DNA of 49,722 bases from Hydrocarboniphaga sp. (GCF_028291725.1 NZ_JAQGNT010000049.1:1-49722), one strand, 5' to 3'; counted from the stretch's first letter, positions 7,873-17,221 are shown. Made by a program: numbers and translations. Notes: a model not told the origin generated them from the letters alone.

Positions 7873-8967
7873 TCATGAGGCTTTCCTCTTGCTGCCCAAT
7901 TTCGACAGCAGGCCGACGATGCCCTGCGGCAGGAACAAGGTCACGCCGACGAACAGCGCGCCGAGTGCGTACAGCCAGACTTCCGGCAGCGCGGCAGTGA
8001 AATAGGTCTTGGCATAGTTGACGATGAACGCACCGAGCGCCGCGCCGTACAAGGTGCCGCGCCCGCCAACCGCGACCCAGACCACGACCTCGATCGAATT
8101 GATCGGCGCGAATTCGCCCGGATTGATGATGCCGACCTGCGGCACGTACAGCGCGCCGGCAATGCCCGACAGGATCGCCGAGAACGTCCACAGCCACAGC
8201 TTCACGTTCTCGACCTTGTAGCCGATAAATCGCGTGCGGCTCTCGGCGTCCCTCACCGCCTCGATCACGCGGCCCAGTCTGGACGCGATGATGAAACGGC
8301 ATAGCGCGTAGCTGATCGCCAGGATCAGCGCGGTGACCAGGAACAGGCCGATGCGGGTTTTCTGCGACTGCAGATCGAAGCCGAGCAGCTCCTTGAAATC
8401 GGTCAGGCCGTTGTTGCCGCCGAAGCCCATCTCGTTGCGGAAGAAGGCCAGCAGCAGTGCATAAGTCAGCGCCTGCGTGATGATCGACAGATACACGCCG
8501 GTGACGCGAGAACGGAAGGCGAACCAGCCGAACAGATAGGCGAGCAGGCCGGGCGCAAGCACCACCATCAGCATCGCCACGCCGAAGTGATCCATGCCGT
8601 GCCAGAACCAGGGCAGCTCCTTCCAGTTCAAAAACACCATGAAGTCCGGCAGGATCGGATCGGCGTACACGCCGCGCGTGCCGATCTGGCGCATCAGGTA
8701 CATGCCCATCGCGTAGCCGCCGAGCGCGAAGAACGCGGTATGGCCCAGGCTCAGGATGCCGCAGTAGCCCCAGATCAGGTCCACCGCGATCGCCATCAGC
8801 GCGTAGGTCATGTACTTGCCGATCAGCGTGACGGTGTAGCCGGGAACGTGCAGTGCGGAGGTCTCCGCGGTGCCCAGATTCAGCAGCGGAACGAAGATCG
8901 CGAGCAGCAGCAGTGCGCCGAAGAACAGCTGCGAGCCGCGGTCGCTCAGCAATAAGCGCCGGATCAT
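7873..8967 (-). CDS. urtC: Urea ABC transporter permease UrtC
   Basis: A 364-residue inner-membrane permease of the LivM family with about ten hydrophobic segments. Conserved LivM-type stretches include DLIWGYCGILSLGHTAFFALGGYAMG near residues 62-87 and the EAVRDAESRTRFIGY coupling-helix region that contacts the ATPases. With UrtB it forms the urea channel. Gene order and strand agree with a urtABCDE operon. The upstream gap (8968-9067) is taken up by a family C palindrome ending 11 bases before the ATG, so no clear Shine-Dalgarno sequence is visible. Confidence 0.95.
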   Translation of the reverse strand: MIRRLLLSDRGSQLFFGALLLLAIFVPLLNLGTAETSALHVPGYTVTLIGKYMTYALMAIAVDLIWGYCGILSLGHTAFFALGGYAMGMYLMRQIGTRGVYADPILPDFMVFLNWKELPWFWHGMDHFGVAMLMVVLAPGLLAYLFGWFAFRSRVTGVYLSIITQALTYALLLAFFRNEMGFGGNNGLTDFKELLGFDLQSQKTRIGLFLVTALILAISYALCRFIIASRLGRVIEAVRDAESRTRFIGYKVENVKLWLWTFSAILSGIAGALYVPQVGIINPGEFAPINSIEVVVWVAVGGRGTLYGAALGAFIVNYAKTYFTAALPEVWLYALGALFVGVTLFLPQGIVGLLSKLGSKRKAS

Positions 8968-8977
8968 GAGGGAATCC

Positions 8978-9046
8978 GTAGGGCGGGTCGTGACCCGCCG
9001 CTTTGGTTGTTGACCGGGCAGAAGCGGCGGGTCATGACCCGCCCTA
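8978..9046. repeat. Family C inverted repeat (GTAGGGCGGGTCATGACCC type)
   Basis: GTAGGGCGGGTCGTGACCCG faces GGGTCATGACCCGCCCTAC across a short loop. It lies inside the urt operon between urtB and urtC. Copies are at 14653, 19803 and 39618. Confidence 0.88.
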
Positions 9047-9067
9047 CGGGGAGGTTCTGGCTCATCG

Positions 9068-10753
9068 CTAGCCCTCCGCCGCTCGGCCTTTCTGCGGGAA
9101 CAGCCCGCGCGGCCGCTTCTGGATGAACATGATCAGGAACACCAGTACCAGAATCTTCGCCATCACCGCGCCGGCATAGGGTTCGAGCAGTTTGTTGACG
9201 ACACCTAGCGACATGCCGCTGATCAAGGTGCCCCACAGGCTGCCAACGCCACCGAACACCACGACCATGAACGAATCGATGATGTAGGCTTGGCCGAGAT
9301 TCGGGCCGACATTGGTCAGCTGCGACAGCGCGACGCCGGCGACACCGGCGATGCCGGAGCCAAGGCCGAAAGTTGCGGCGTCGACCCATTCGGTGCGCAC
9401 GCCCATCGCCCGCGCCATCGCGCGGTTCTGCGACACCGCGCGCACTTTCAGGCCCAGCGAGGTGCGCTTCAACAGTGTCAACAAAGCCGCAAATACGATG
9501 AACATGAAGATCACGATGTACAGGCGGTTGTAAGTCAGCGACAGCGCGTCGTTGATCGTCAGCGAGCCGCTCATGAATTCCGGCGTCGCCACGGATCGGT
9601 TCAACGGCGAGAAGATGCTGCGCACCAGCTGCTGCAGGATCAGCGACAGGCCGAAAGTCGCGAGCAAAGTCTCCAGCGGGCGGCCGTACAGGAAGCGCAC
9701 GATGCCGCGCTCGATCGCCACGCCCATCAGTCCGGAGACGCAGAACGCGGCCGGGATCGACAGCATCGTCGCCAAGGCAATGTGCTGCGGCATCAGCTGC
9801 TGCATCACGTAGGCGGTGTACGCGCCGAGCATGATCAGCTCGCCGTGCGCCATGTTGATCACGCCCATCACGCCGAAGGTGATCGCCAGGCCGATCGCAG
9901 CGAGCACCAGCACCGAGCCCAGCGACAGGCCGAAGAACAAGGTCTCGATACCGCCATAGATCTGGCGCTTGCCTTCGATGTTGCGCACCGCCATCTGCGC
10001 TGCCGAGCGCACGCGCGCGTCGGGCTCGACGTCGCTGCCGTCGTCGTTCTTCGAAGTCAGCGGCAGCAGTGCGTTGTAGGCATCGGCGGAGATGTCGCCG
10101 GACAGATGTTTGACGGCCGCCAGGCGCGTGTCGGCGTCGCTGCTGGCCAGGTCCGCAAGTGCCAGGCCGATGTCGATCGCGCTGCGTACCCTGGCGTCGG
10201 TCTCGGTTTCGCGGTGCGCACGCAGCGCGGCGGTCGACTCGTCGTCGACGCTGCGCATCATTTCGCGCACCGCGGCCAGCCGCACGGCGGCGTCCTTGTC
10301 GCTCAGGCTGAGCTGCGCGATCGCCGCTTTGAGCGTCTTGCGCAGCGAGTTGTTGGTGCCGACTTTCTTCACGTCGTCGGCGGACAGGTTTGAGGCTTCA
10401 CCGCTGACCGCATCGGCCAGAGCCTGGGGCTCGCCTTCGGTCTTCGATATCAGCACGTGGCCATCGGTGCTGGAAAACAAGCGGTTTTCTAGCAGCGCGC
10501 GCAACAAGGGTGCAGCCGCGGGATCACCGCTGGCCGCGATCTGCTGCACCAGGTCGGCTTTCTCGGAATAGCTTGCCTCGGGTAGCGCGGCGACCCAGGC
10601 GGCAAAGCCCTGAGCTGCAGCCGGCGCTGTTTGAGCCGTCTCGGCGGTCGGTGCAGCGGTAGCCGCGTCTTCCGCATGCAGCGGAGCGACGATGCCGAGC
10701 AGCAGCACCAGCGCGAGAGATTGGAGTGGCCAGGTTGAGCGAGAGAGTTTCAC
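9068..10753 (-). CDS. urtB: Urea ABC transporter permease UrtB
   Basis: About 561 residues, the size expected for UrtB, which carries a long N-terminal periplasmic part before the LivH-like permease. From a GTG start at 10753 a signal peptide is visible (PLQSLALVLLLGIVAPLHA), followed by a helical-repeat-like region to about residue 240. The permease core then has IGLAITFGVMGVINMAHGELIMLGAY and later GLGSGIAGVAGVALSQ and FGGVGSLWGT. It forms the urea channel with UrtC. The frame stays open upstream to 10918 but that part is encoded by a palindromic repeat and is unlikely to be protein. No clean ribosome site precedes the GTG, so the exact start is uncertain. Confidence 0.92.
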   Translation of the reverse strand: MKLSRSTWPLQSLALVLLLGIVAPLHAEDAATAAPTAETAQTAPAAAQGFAAWVAALPEASYSEKADLVQQIAASGDPAAAPLLRALLENRLFSSTDGHVLISKTEGEPQALADAVSGEASNLSADDVKKVGTNNSLRKTLKAAIAQLSLSDKDAAVRLAAVREMMRSVDDESTAALRAHRETETDARVRSAIDIGLALADLASSDADTRLAAVKHLSGDISADAYNALLPLTSKNDDGSDVEPDARVRSAAQMAVRNIEGKRQIYGGIETLFFGLSLGSVLVLAAIGLAITFGVMGVINMAHGELIMLGAYTAYVMQQLMPQHIALATMLSIPAAFCVSGLMGVAIERGIVRFLYGRPLETLLATFGLSLILQQLVRSIFSPLNRSVATPEFMSGSLTINDALSLTYNRLYIVIFMFIVFAALLTLLKRTSLGLKVRAVSQNRAMARAMGVRTEWVDAATFGLGSGIAGVAGVALSQLTNVGPNLGQAYIIDSFMVVVFGGVGSLWGTLISGMSLGVVNKLLEPYAGAVMAKILVLVFLIMFIQKRPRGLFPQKGRAAEG

Positions 10754-10778
10754 GAGTTGGTCAATGCAACTTGGGCGC

Positions 10779-10814
10779 CAAAAATCGCCCCGGACCGCTT
10801 TTGCAGTCCGGGGC
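10779..10814 (-). terminator. Intrinsic terminator or attenuator between urtA and urtB
   Basis: On the minus strand a 9-bp perfect stem, GCCCCGGAC/GTCCGGGGC (10806-10814 with 10787-10795), encloses a 10-base loop and is followed at once by GATTTTTGG. This is a standard Rho-independent terminator shape. It sits between urtA and urtB, so it would let urtA be made in excess over the membrane genes. Confidence 0.75.
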
Positions 10815-10871
10815 AGGGGTCTTACCACGGGAGAGGTTCCAGACCGTTGATGTGGCGGACCGGAGAGAACC

Positions 10872-10972
10872 CCGTTCCTCCCGAGTAACCCACGTAGTGG
10901 GTGTATCGAGGGACGCATCGTCGCTCAAGTCCCTCGATATGCGCCTTTGGCGCTACTCGGGACGAACGGAGT
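10872..10972. repeat. Family F inverted repeat (CGTTCCTCCCGAGTA type)
   Basis: CCGTTCCTCCCGAGTAAC on the left faces GCTACTCGGGACGAACGG on the right, with an inner pair GTATCGAGGGAC and GTCCCTCGATA. It lies between urtA and urtB. The second copy is at 15381, between ureB and ureC. Confidence 0.85.
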
Positions 10973-11012
10973 GACGTTGTGTCGGGGTGTCCAGTCCGCA
11001 ACATCGATCCGC

Positions 11013-12290
11013 TTACTTCGCCACTTCTTCGGCGGAGCAGGTCTTGGTCGCAGTGTTGTAGTGCCCGCACTTCAGCGTCACCCAGTCGGCTTCCATGTCC
11101 TTGCTGCCCGGCAGGTAGTCGGACCAGGCGTCACCCGGAACGGTGCCCTTGGTCTTCCATACCACGTCGAACTGCGCGTCATCGCGGACTTCACCGATGT
11201 ACACCGGCTTGGTGATGTAGTGGTTCGGCAGAACCTTGGCGGTGCCGCCGGTCAGGTTCGGCGTTTCCAGGCCCGGCAGCGTTTCGATGACCTTGGTGAC
11301 ATCAACCGTCTTGGCTTTCTCGACCGCTTTCACCCACAGATTGAAGCCGATCACGGTGGCTTCCATCGGATCGTTGAAGGTGCGCTTGTCGTTCTTGATG
11401 AACTTGTGCCAGGTCTCGATCGCCTTCTTGTTCTCGGGCGTGTCGACGCTCATGAAGTAGTTCCAGGCGGCAAGATGGCCGACCAGCGGCTTGGTGTCGA
11501 GGCCGGCGAGCTCTTCTTCACCGACCGAGAACGCGACCACCGGGATGTCTTCGGCCGAGATCTTCTGGTTGCCGAGTTCCTTGTAGAACGGAACATTGGC
11601 GTCGCCGTTGATCGTCGACACGACGGCGGTCTTCTTGCCGGCGCTGCCGAACTTCTTGATGTCCGACACGATCGACTGCCAGTCGCTATGACCGAACGGC
11701 GTGTAGTTGATCATGATGTCTTCGGACTTGACGCCCTTGGCCTTCAGATAGGCCTCGAGAATCTTGTTGGTGGTGCGCGGATAGACGTAGTCGGTACCGG
11801 CCAACACCCAGCGCTTCACCTTCAGATCCTTCATCAGGTAGTCCACGGCCGGGATCGCCTGCGTGTTCGGCGCGGCACCGGTGTAGAAGACGTTTTTGCT
11901 CGACTCTTCACCCTCGAACTGCACCGGGTAGAACAGCAGGCCGTTGTCCTTCTCGAACACCGGCAGCACGCTCTTGCGCGACACCGAGGTCCAGCAGCCG
12001 AAGGTCACCGAGACCTTGTCTTTCTCCAGCAGCTCGGCGGCTTTTTCCGCGAACAGCGGCCAGTTCGAGGCCGGGTCGACGACCACCGCTTCGAGCTTCT
12101 TGCCGAGCAGGCCGCCCTTCTTGTTCTGCTCGTCGATCATCATCAGGACAGTGTCCTTCAGCGTGGTCTCGGAGATCGCCATCGTGCCGGACAGCGAGTG
12201 CAGCACGCCGACCTTGATGGTGTCGGCGGCGTGGGCGCTGAAGCTGGCCGCGGCGATCGCCGCGGCCATCAGGATTTTCTTCATTTGCAT
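11013..12290 (-). CDS. urtA: Urea ABC transporter substrate-binding protein UrtA
   Basis: A 425-residue periplasmic binding protein with a clear signal peptide (KKILMAAAIAAASFSAHA) cleaved near residue 21. The mature protein starts ADTIKVGVLHSLSGTMAISE and contains WTSVSRKSVLPVFE and GLLFYPVQFEGEESS, which are characteristic of urea/short-chain amide binding UrtA/FmdD proteins. It delivers urea to UrtBC. The start at 12290 has AAGGTGA upstream. It follows the porin gene by only 31 bases, so the two are probably co-transcribed, and it is followed by a terminator-like hairpin before urtB. FmdD-type binding of formamide is a less likely alternative because a full urease cluster adjoins. Confidence 0.95.
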   Translation of the reverse strand: MQMKKILMAAAIAAASFSAHAADTIKVGVLHSLSGTMAISETTLKDTVLMMIDEQNKKGGLLGKKLEAVVVDPASNWPLFAEKAAELLEKDKVSVTFGCWTSVSRKSVLPVFEKDNGLLFYPVQFEGEESSKNVFYTGAAPNTQAIPAVDYLMKDLKVKRWVLAGTDYVYPRTTNKILEAYLKAKGVKSEDIMINYTPFGHSDWQSIVSDIKKFGSAGKKTAVVSTINGDANVPFYKELGNQKISAEDIPVVAFSVGEEELAGLDTKPLVGHLAAWNYFMSVDTPENKKAIETWHKFIKNDKRTFNDPMEATVIGFNLWVKAVEKAKTVDVTKVIETLPGLETPNLTGGTAKVLPNHYITKPVYIGEVRDDAQFDVVWKTKGTVPGDAWSDYLPGSKDMEADWVTLKCGHYNTATKTCSAEEVAK

Positions 12291-12321
12291 CGGATCACCT
12301 TCAAAATTGATAAATGCAGGA

Positions 12322-13410
12322 TCAGATCTGGACTTGCAGACCGACGCCGGCGTAGGTCGCGTCGACGGCGGCCGGGGAGTTGTCCCAGCTCTGGTCGATG
12401 TAGAACAGATAGCCGCGGACCTTGAACTCCTTGACGATGTAGCCGATGTCGCCTTCGAAGGTCTTCAGCTTGGGATCGGAGCCGGACACGTCGGTGACCG
12501 ACTCGGCGTACTTGCCGAGCAGCTGGATCTTGCCGATGCCGACCGGCTGCGGGAACAGATAGCTGACCAGGCCGTAGGCCCCGGTGGTTTTTTCGGCAAA
12601 CACTGAGGTCAGGCCCTCGTACTTCGCGTACTCGCTTTCGATCGTGAACACACCGGCGCCGCCGAGATTCTTTTCCAGCAGGAAGTCGACCGTGAACGAG
12701 GTATCGCCGCCCGCGGTCTGGCCGGCGACGCCGATCGCCAGCAGGTCCTTGGCGCCGTAGTAGGTGCTGTTGAGCCAGTAGCCGGACTCCTTGTCCCAGA
12801 AGTCGTACTGCAGGCGGCCGGCGGCGATGACCTTGTTGGCGTCGGCATTGGTGTTAGGGCTTGCGGTGGATGAAGTACCGGGCACGTCGAACAGGCCGGC
12901 AGAAACTTTCAGGCCGCCGAAATCACCCCAGTAGGCGACACCGTTGTCGCGGCCGACCGCGGTATTGGCGTAGCCGTCGAGCACGTTTTCTCTGTATACG
13001 CCCCAATGGTTCGCGTAGTAAGGCCCATACAGGTTGGCGCGGTCGGACGGCGGCAGGAAGCGGCCGGCCCAGATGTTGAACTGCGGCGAATATTCGAAGC
13101 GTGCGATCGCGTCCATCACGATCACCGAATCGCTGCTGCTGTTGTATTCGGTATTGAACGTGAACTTGACCGTGTCGGTCGCCGCGCCGCTCAGGTACAG
13201 GCGGACACTGTCCACCGTGAAGTCGTCGCTGTCCTTGACCGACGAGCCCGAATAGCTGCTGTCGGTGAAGCTGGTGCGCACACCGGCGCCGATCGAAACC
13301 GGCGGCAGCGTCAGTTCCGCGGCCATCGCCGGCGCCGTCGTCAGCAGCAATGCCGCTGCGAGCCCTTTACGTTTCCATGCAGCCATGTGTGTCTTGTTTT
13401 TGCGAGCCAT
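12322..13410 (-). CDS. Outer-membrane porin at the head of the urt operon
   Basis: About 362 residues from the ATG at 13410, which has GGGGAA at good spacing. A signal peptide (KGLAAALLLTTAPAMA) is followed by many short alternating hydrophobic and polar strands and an ending of GVGLQVQI, as in a 16- to 18-strand beta-barrel with a terminal hydrophobic residue. The phrase ARFEYSPQFNIWAGRFLPPSDRANLYGPYY resembles porins found beside urea or amide (urt/fmd) transport genes. Its placement, 31 bases before urtA on the same strand, suggests it lets urea or short amides across the outer membrane. The longer open frame to 13518 has no good start. Specificity is inferred from position only. Confidence 0.85.
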   Translation of the reverse strand: MARKNKTHMAAWKRKGLAAALLLTTAPAMAAELTLPPVSIGAGVRTSFTDSSYSGSSVKDSDDFTVDSVRLYLSGAATDTVKFTFNTEYNSSSDSVIVMDAIARFEYSPQFNIWAGRFLPPSDRANLYGPYYANHWGVYRENVLDGYANTAVGRDNGVAYWGDFGGLKVSAGLFDVPGTSSTASPNTNADANKVIAAGRLQYDFWDKESGYWLNSTYYGAKDLLAIGVAGQTAGGDTSFTVDFLLEKNLGGAGVFTIESEYAKYEGLTSVFAEKTTGAYGLVSYLFPQPVGIGKIQLLGKYAESVTDVSGSDPKLKTFEGDIGYIVKEFKVRGYLFYIDQSWDNSPAAVDATYAGVGLQVQI

Positions 13411-13775
13411 GTGTTTCCCCGTTCCGATAAGACCTCTCACGAAGCCGCGGCGTGGCCCGAGCATTTCGGTGCCATCGCTTGAGTGCGGCTTCGCCCCGTG
13501 TTGCCGCCCTGCGTGCAAGGCACGCGGATAGAGACGGCATCCGCAGGCTACGAAGGGCCGGGCCCGGCCGGTATGGGGCGTTTGACGTAGACGGGCGGCG
13601 CCACGAGGATGCGATCATGCGATTCACGCGTCGTAACGCCGTTCTTGCTTCGTCATTCCCGCGAAGGCGGGAATCCAGGAGCGGTAAGCGCCGCACTGGG
13701 TCCCCGCCTTCGCGGGGACGACGTTTCCTAATGCGTTTTTGTTGTGTCGGAGACTTCACTCCCGATGTCAGCGCG
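13411..13775. promoter_or_regulatory. Divergent control region between the porin-urt and ure operons
   Basis: This 365-base stretch separates two divergent operons and must hold both promoters. A family A palindrome takes up 13652-13722. I found no convincing sigma-54 (GG-N10-GC) element in the remaining part and no strong -35/-10 pair that I would defend. Confidence 0.5.
13652..13722. repeat. Family A inverted repeat
   Basis: GTCATTCCCGCGAAGGCGGG faces CCCGCCTTCGCGGGGACGAC, with two mismatched positions in the right arm. It lies about 50 bases before the ureD start. Confidence 0.82.
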
Positions 13776-14642
13776 ATGTTCCAGCCTTCAGGCCTGAGCC
13801 TTCAGCGGCCCGCGCATCAGCGCGTGGACGGTGCTGCGCGCATCGCCTACCGGCGTGACGCGCAGGGCGCGACACGGCTCGCCGACCTGTATCAGCGCGC
13901 GCCCTGCCGCGTGCTGTTTCCGGACGTGGAGGCGGGCGAGCCGGCGCAGGCGGTGATGCTGACCACCAGTGGCGGGCTCACCGGTGGCGACCGGCTGGCG
14001 CTGCAGATCGAAGCGGGCGAGGGCACGCGGCTGACGGTGACCACGCAGGCCGCGGAGAAGCTGTATCGCGCGCTGCCCGGCGACGAGGCGACGCGCATCG
14101 ACATCCGCGTCAGTGTCGGCGACGGCGCATGGGCCGAGTGGCTGGCGCAGGAGACGATCCTGTTCGATCGCTCCAAGCTGCGGCGCTGTTTTGTCGCCGA
14201 TGTCGCGCCGACCGGGCGGCTGCTGGCCGTCGAGAGCCTGGTGTTCGGCCGCACCGCGATGGGCGAGGCTGTTGCGAGCGGCTCGCTGCATGACGCCTGG
14301 CGCATCCGCCGCGGCGGCCGGCTGGTCTGGGCCGACGCGCTGCAGCTGCAGGGCGAGGTCGGTGAGCAGCGCGCGCGGCCGTTCGGCTTCGGCACGGCGC
14401 GTGCCTGCGCAAGCCTGGTGTATGTCGGAGAAGATGCGGCCGCGCTGCTGCCACCGCTGCGCGAGCGCCTGCAGGGCTGTGCGGATCGGGTCGCGGCTAC
14501 GGCTTTCGATGGCCTGCTGATTGTGCGCGTGCTGGCCGAGGATGCGGCCGACATGCGGATGGCGGTGCGTATTGCGGCCGGTGCACTGCGAGCGCTGGCG
14601 GCGGGGCTGCCGGAGCGGTTGCCGAATGATTGGGATTGCTGA
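13776..14642 (+). CDS. ureD: Urease accessory protein UreD
   Basis: About 288 residues from the ATG at 13776. UreD family landmarks are the early LYQRAPCRVLFP, TTSGGLTGGDRL and TTQAAEKLYRA, followed by LPQE-like WLAQETILFDRS. UreD is a scaffold that joins UreF and UreG on apo-urease and channels nickel to the active site. The open frame extends upstream to 13452, but it runs through a palindromic repeat and lacks a sensible start. It leads the operon ureDABCEFGJ. A family C palindrome separates it from ureA. Confidence 0.93.
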   Translation: MFQPSGLSLQRPAHQRVDGAARIAYRRDAQGATRLADLYQRAPCRVLFPDVEAGEPAQAVMLTTSGGLTGGDRLALQIEAGEGTRLTVTTQAAEKLYRALPGDEATRIDIRVSVGDGAWAEWLAQETILFDRSKLRRCFVADVAPTGRLLAVESLVFGRTAMGEAVASGSLHDAWRIRRGGRLVWADALQLQGEVGEQRARPFGFGTARACASLVYVGEDAAALLPPLRERLQGCADRVAATAFDGLLIVRVLAEDAADMRMAVRIAAGALRALAAGLPERLPNDWDC

Positions 14643-14652
14643 TGGGCGAACA

Positions 14653-14716
14653 AAAGCGGCGGGTCACGACCCGCCCTACACAAAGCGGAGTAGGGCGGGT
14701 CGTGACCCGCCGTCTT
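14653..14716. repeat. Family C inverted repeat, inside-out copy
   Basis: Two family C arms lie back to back: AAGCGGCGGGTCACGACCCG, then GTAGGGCGGGTCGTGACCCG. The outer and inner ends are swapped relative to the copies at 8978 and 19803. It fills the ureD-ureA gap and ends just before the ureA ribosome site. Confidence 0.82.
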
Positions 14717-14739
14717 GAAGACCGCAGGAGGCTGGTTGA

Positions 14740-15042
14740 GTGAACCTGACACCGCGAGAAAAAGACAAGCTGCTGATCGCGATGGCCGCGATCGTGGCGC
14801 GCCGACGCCTCGAGCGCGGCGTCAAGCTGAATTATCCGGAGGCGATTGCACTGATCACCGACACCGTCGTTGAAGGCGCGCGCGATGGCCGCAGCGTCGC
14901 CGACCTGATGCAGGCCGGCGCACTGGTGCTGACGCGCGACCAGGTGATGGAGGGCATCGCCGAAATGATCCACGACATCCAGGTCGAAGCGACCTTCCCC
15001 GACGGCACCAAGCTGGTGACCGTCCACCAGCCGATACGCTGA
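14740..15042 (+). CDS. ureA: Urease gamma subunit
   Basis: A 100-residue urease gamma subunit, the standard length. It begins [27 protein letters not shown] and ends [22 protein letters not shown], both family hallmarks. Translation starts at GTG with AGGAGG nine bases upstream (14726-14731). It forms the (UreABC)3 apo-enzyme with UreB and UreC. UreB follows after 13 bases. Confidence 0.97.
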   Translation: MNLTPREKDKLLIAMAAIVARRRLERGVKLNYPEAIALITDTVVEGARDGRSVADLMQAGALVLTRDQVMEGIAEMIHDIQVEATFPDGTKLVTVHQPIR

Positions 15043-15055
15043 AGGAGATCGCGCC

Positions 15056-15361
15056 ATGATCCCAGGCGAAATCATCACGCAGGACGGCGATATCACGCTC
15101 AACGCCGACCGCGCGACGCTGAGCTTGACCGTCGCCAACACCGGCGACCGGCCGGTGCAGGTCGGCAGCCACTATCACTTTGCCGAAGTGAACCCGGGGC
15201 TGGCGTTCGATCGCGCGGCAGCGCGCGGCTTCCGCCTCGACATCCCGGCCGGCACCGCGATCCGCTTCGAGCCCGGCCAGAGTCGCGAGGTGCGGCTGGT
15301 GGCCTATGCCGGGGCGCGCGCCGTCATCGGCTTCCGCGGTGACGTGATGGGGGCGCTGTGA
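15056..15361 (+). CDS. ureB: Urease beta subunit
   Basis: A 101-residue urease beta subunit of normal length. It contains [35 protein letters not shown] and [19 protein letters not shown], all conserved in UreB. The ATG has GAAGGAG at good spacing. It packs on UreC in the trimer of trimers. A 147-base gap with a family F palindrome separates it from ureC, which is unusual because ureB and ureC are usually close together. Confidence 0.97.
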   Translation: MIPGEIITQDGDITLNADRATLSLTVANTGDRPVQVGSHYHFAEVNPGLAFDRAAARGFRLDIPAGTAIRFEPGQSREVRLVAYAGARAVIGFRGDVMGAL

Positions 15362-15380
15362 TGAAGCACTGCGCCGCCCC

Positions 15381-15474
15381 CCGTTCCTCCCGAGTAGCGG
15401 CGCAGCCGCGTATCGAGGGACGCATCGATGGGTCCCTCGATTCGCCCGCGGTGCGGGCTACTCGGGAGGAACGG
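15381..15474. repeat. Family F inverted repeat inside the urease operon
   Basis: CCGTTCCTCCCGAGTAGCGG faces GGCTACTCGGGAGGAACGG, with an inner pair TATCGAGGGACG/GGTCCCTCGA. It sits between ureB and ureC, ending 34 bases before the ureC start. Confidence 0.88.
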
Positions 15475-15508
15475 AATTTTGTTCCGCCATCACTGCCGGG
15501 CATTCGAC

Positions 15509-17221
15509 ATGGCTAACACCCTCACCCGCCGCGCCTACGCCGGCATGTACGGCCCCACCACCGGCGACCGCGTGCGTCTGGCCGATACCGAACTCTTCAT
15601 CCGTGTCGAACACGATTACACGATCTACGGCGAGGAAGTGAAGTTCGGCGGCGGCAAAGTGATCCGCGACGGCATGGGCCAGGGCCAGGCGACGCGTGCG
15701 CAGGGCAGCGTCGACACCGTGATCACCAACGTGCTGATTCTCGATCACTGGGGCATCGTCAAGGCCGACGTCGGCCTGCGCGACGGCCGCATCCACGCGA
15801 TCGGCAAGGCCGGCAATCCGGACGTGCAGCCGGGCGTCACGATCGTCGTCGGCCCCGGCACCGAGGTGATCGCCGGCGAAGGCAAGATTCTGACCGCGGG
15901 CGCGATCGACAGTCACATCCATTTCATCTGTCCGCAGCAGGTCGACGAGGCGCTGTACGCCGGCGTGACGACGATGCTCGGCGGCGGCACCGGCCCCGCG
16001 CACGGCACGCTCGCGACCACCTGCACGCCCGGCCCCTGGCATATCGCGCGCATGCTGCAGGCCTGCGAGAGCCTGCCGATGAACATCGGCCTGTTCGGCA
16101 AGGGCAACGCCAGCCAGCCCGGCGCGCTGGAAGAAATGGTGCTCGCTGGCGCGTGTGGACTGAAGCTGCACGAAGACTGGGGCACGACGCCGGCCGCGAT
16201 CGATTGCTGTCTTTCGGTCTGCGATGAACTCGATGTGCAGGCGACGCTGCATACCGATACTTTGAATGAAAGCGGCTTCGTCGAAAGCACCATCGACGCT
16301 TTCAAGGGCCGCACGATTCACGCCTTTCACACCGAAGGCGCCGGCGGTGGCCATGCGCCGGACATCATCCGCGTCGCCGGCCTGCCGAACGTGCTGCCGT
16401 CGAGTACCAACCCGACGCGGCCGTATACGCGCAACACGCTCGACGAGCATCTGGACATGCTGATGGTTTGCCATCACCTGGACCCGCGCATCGCCGAGGA
16501 CGTGGCCTTTGCCGAGAGCCGCATCCGCAAGGAGACCATCGCCGCGGAAGACATCCTGCACGACCTCGGCGCGTTCTCGATGATGAGCAGCGACAGCCAG
16601 GCGATGGGCCGCATTGGCGAGACCGTCATTCGCTGCTGGCAGACCGCCAACAAGATGAAGCTGCAGCGTGGTGCGCTCGGCTCCGATGATTCCTTGGCCG
16701 ACAATTTTCGTGCGCGGCGGTATATCGCCAAGTACACGATCAATCCGGCGATTGCGCATGGCATTTCGGATTTTGTCGGCTCGATCGAGGTTGGGAAGTT
16801 GGCCGATCTGGTGTTGTGGTCGCCGGCGTTTTTCGGCGTCAAGCCCGATCTGGTGCTGAAAAGCGGCATGATCGCGGCGGCGCCGATGGGTGATCCGAAT
16901 GCGAGCATTCCGACGCCGCAGCCGGTGCATTACCGGCCGATGTTCGGTGCTTTGGGACGTGCGGGGATCGAGAGTTCAATGCTGTTCGTTTCTCAGGCTT
17001 TTAAAGATTCCGATGGCGCGAAACGTTTGGGCCTGACGCGGCCTTTGGCGGCGGTGCGCAATACGCGCGGTGGTATTGGCAAACGCTCGATGGTGCTGAA
17101 TGATGCGATGCCTTTGATCGAGGTGGACTCCGAGACTTACGAAGTGCGTGCGGATGGTGAGCTTTTGACTTGCGAGCCGGCGCTGGTGTTGCCGATGGCT
17201 CAGCGGTATTTTTTGTTTTGA
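15509..17221 (+). CDS. ureC: Urease alpha (catalytic) subunit
   Basis: A 570-residue catalytic subunit that hydrolyses urea to ammonia and carbamate at a di-nickel site. Every catalytic residue is present: H136 and H138 (SHIHFI), carbamylated K219 (GLKLHEDWG), H248 ([10 protein letters not shown]), H274 ([10 protein letters not shown]), flap residues C321-H322 (MVCHHLD) and D362 (SSDSQAMGR). Each lies about two residues from the Klebsiella numbering. The ATG at 15509 matches the family start [17 protein letters not shown]; a preceding open frame is encoded by the palindromic repeat. No clear Shine-Dalgarno sequence is seen. It appears fully functional. Confidence 0.98.
   Translation: MANTLTRRAYAGMYGPTTGDRVRLADTELFIRVEHDYTIYGEEVKFGGGKVIRDGMGQGQATRAQGSVDTVITNVLILDHWGIVKADVGLRDGRIHAIGKAGNPDVQPGVTIVVGPGTEVIAGEGKILTAGAIDSHIHFICPQQVDEALYAGVTTMLGGGTGPAHGTLATTCTPGPWHIARMLQACESLPMNIGLFGKGNASQPGALEEMVLAGACGLKLHEDWGTTPAAIDCCLSVCDELDVQATLHTDTLNESGFVESTIDAFKGRTIHAFHTEGAGGGHAPDIIRVAGLPNVLPSSTNPTRPYTRNTLDEHLDMLMVCHHLDPRIAEDVAFAESRIRKETIAAEDILHDLGAFSMMSSDSQAMGRIGETVIRCWQTANKMKLQRGALGSDDSLADNFRARRYIAKYTINPAIAHGISDFVGSIEVGKLADLVLWSPAFFGVKPDLVLKSGMIAAAPMGDPNASIPTPQPVHYRPMFGALGRAGIESSMLFVSQAFKDSDGAKRLGLTRPLAAVRNTRGGIGKRSMVLNDAMPLIEVDSETYEVRADGELLTCEPALVLPMAQRYFLF

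Noticed and set aside
10754-10918. Long N-terminal extension of UrtB
   Set aside because: The extra codons come from a palindromic repeat and a terminator hairpin. The signal peptide follows the GTG at 10753.
13411-13651. Sigma-54 promoter for the urt or ure operon
   Set aside because: Expected for a nitrogen-scavenging system, but I found no GG-N10-GC pair with acceptable flanks on either strand.
15428-15508. Upstream extension of UreC
   Set aside because: The 27 extra residues are encoded by the family F repeat; conserved UreC begins at [10 protein letters not shown].
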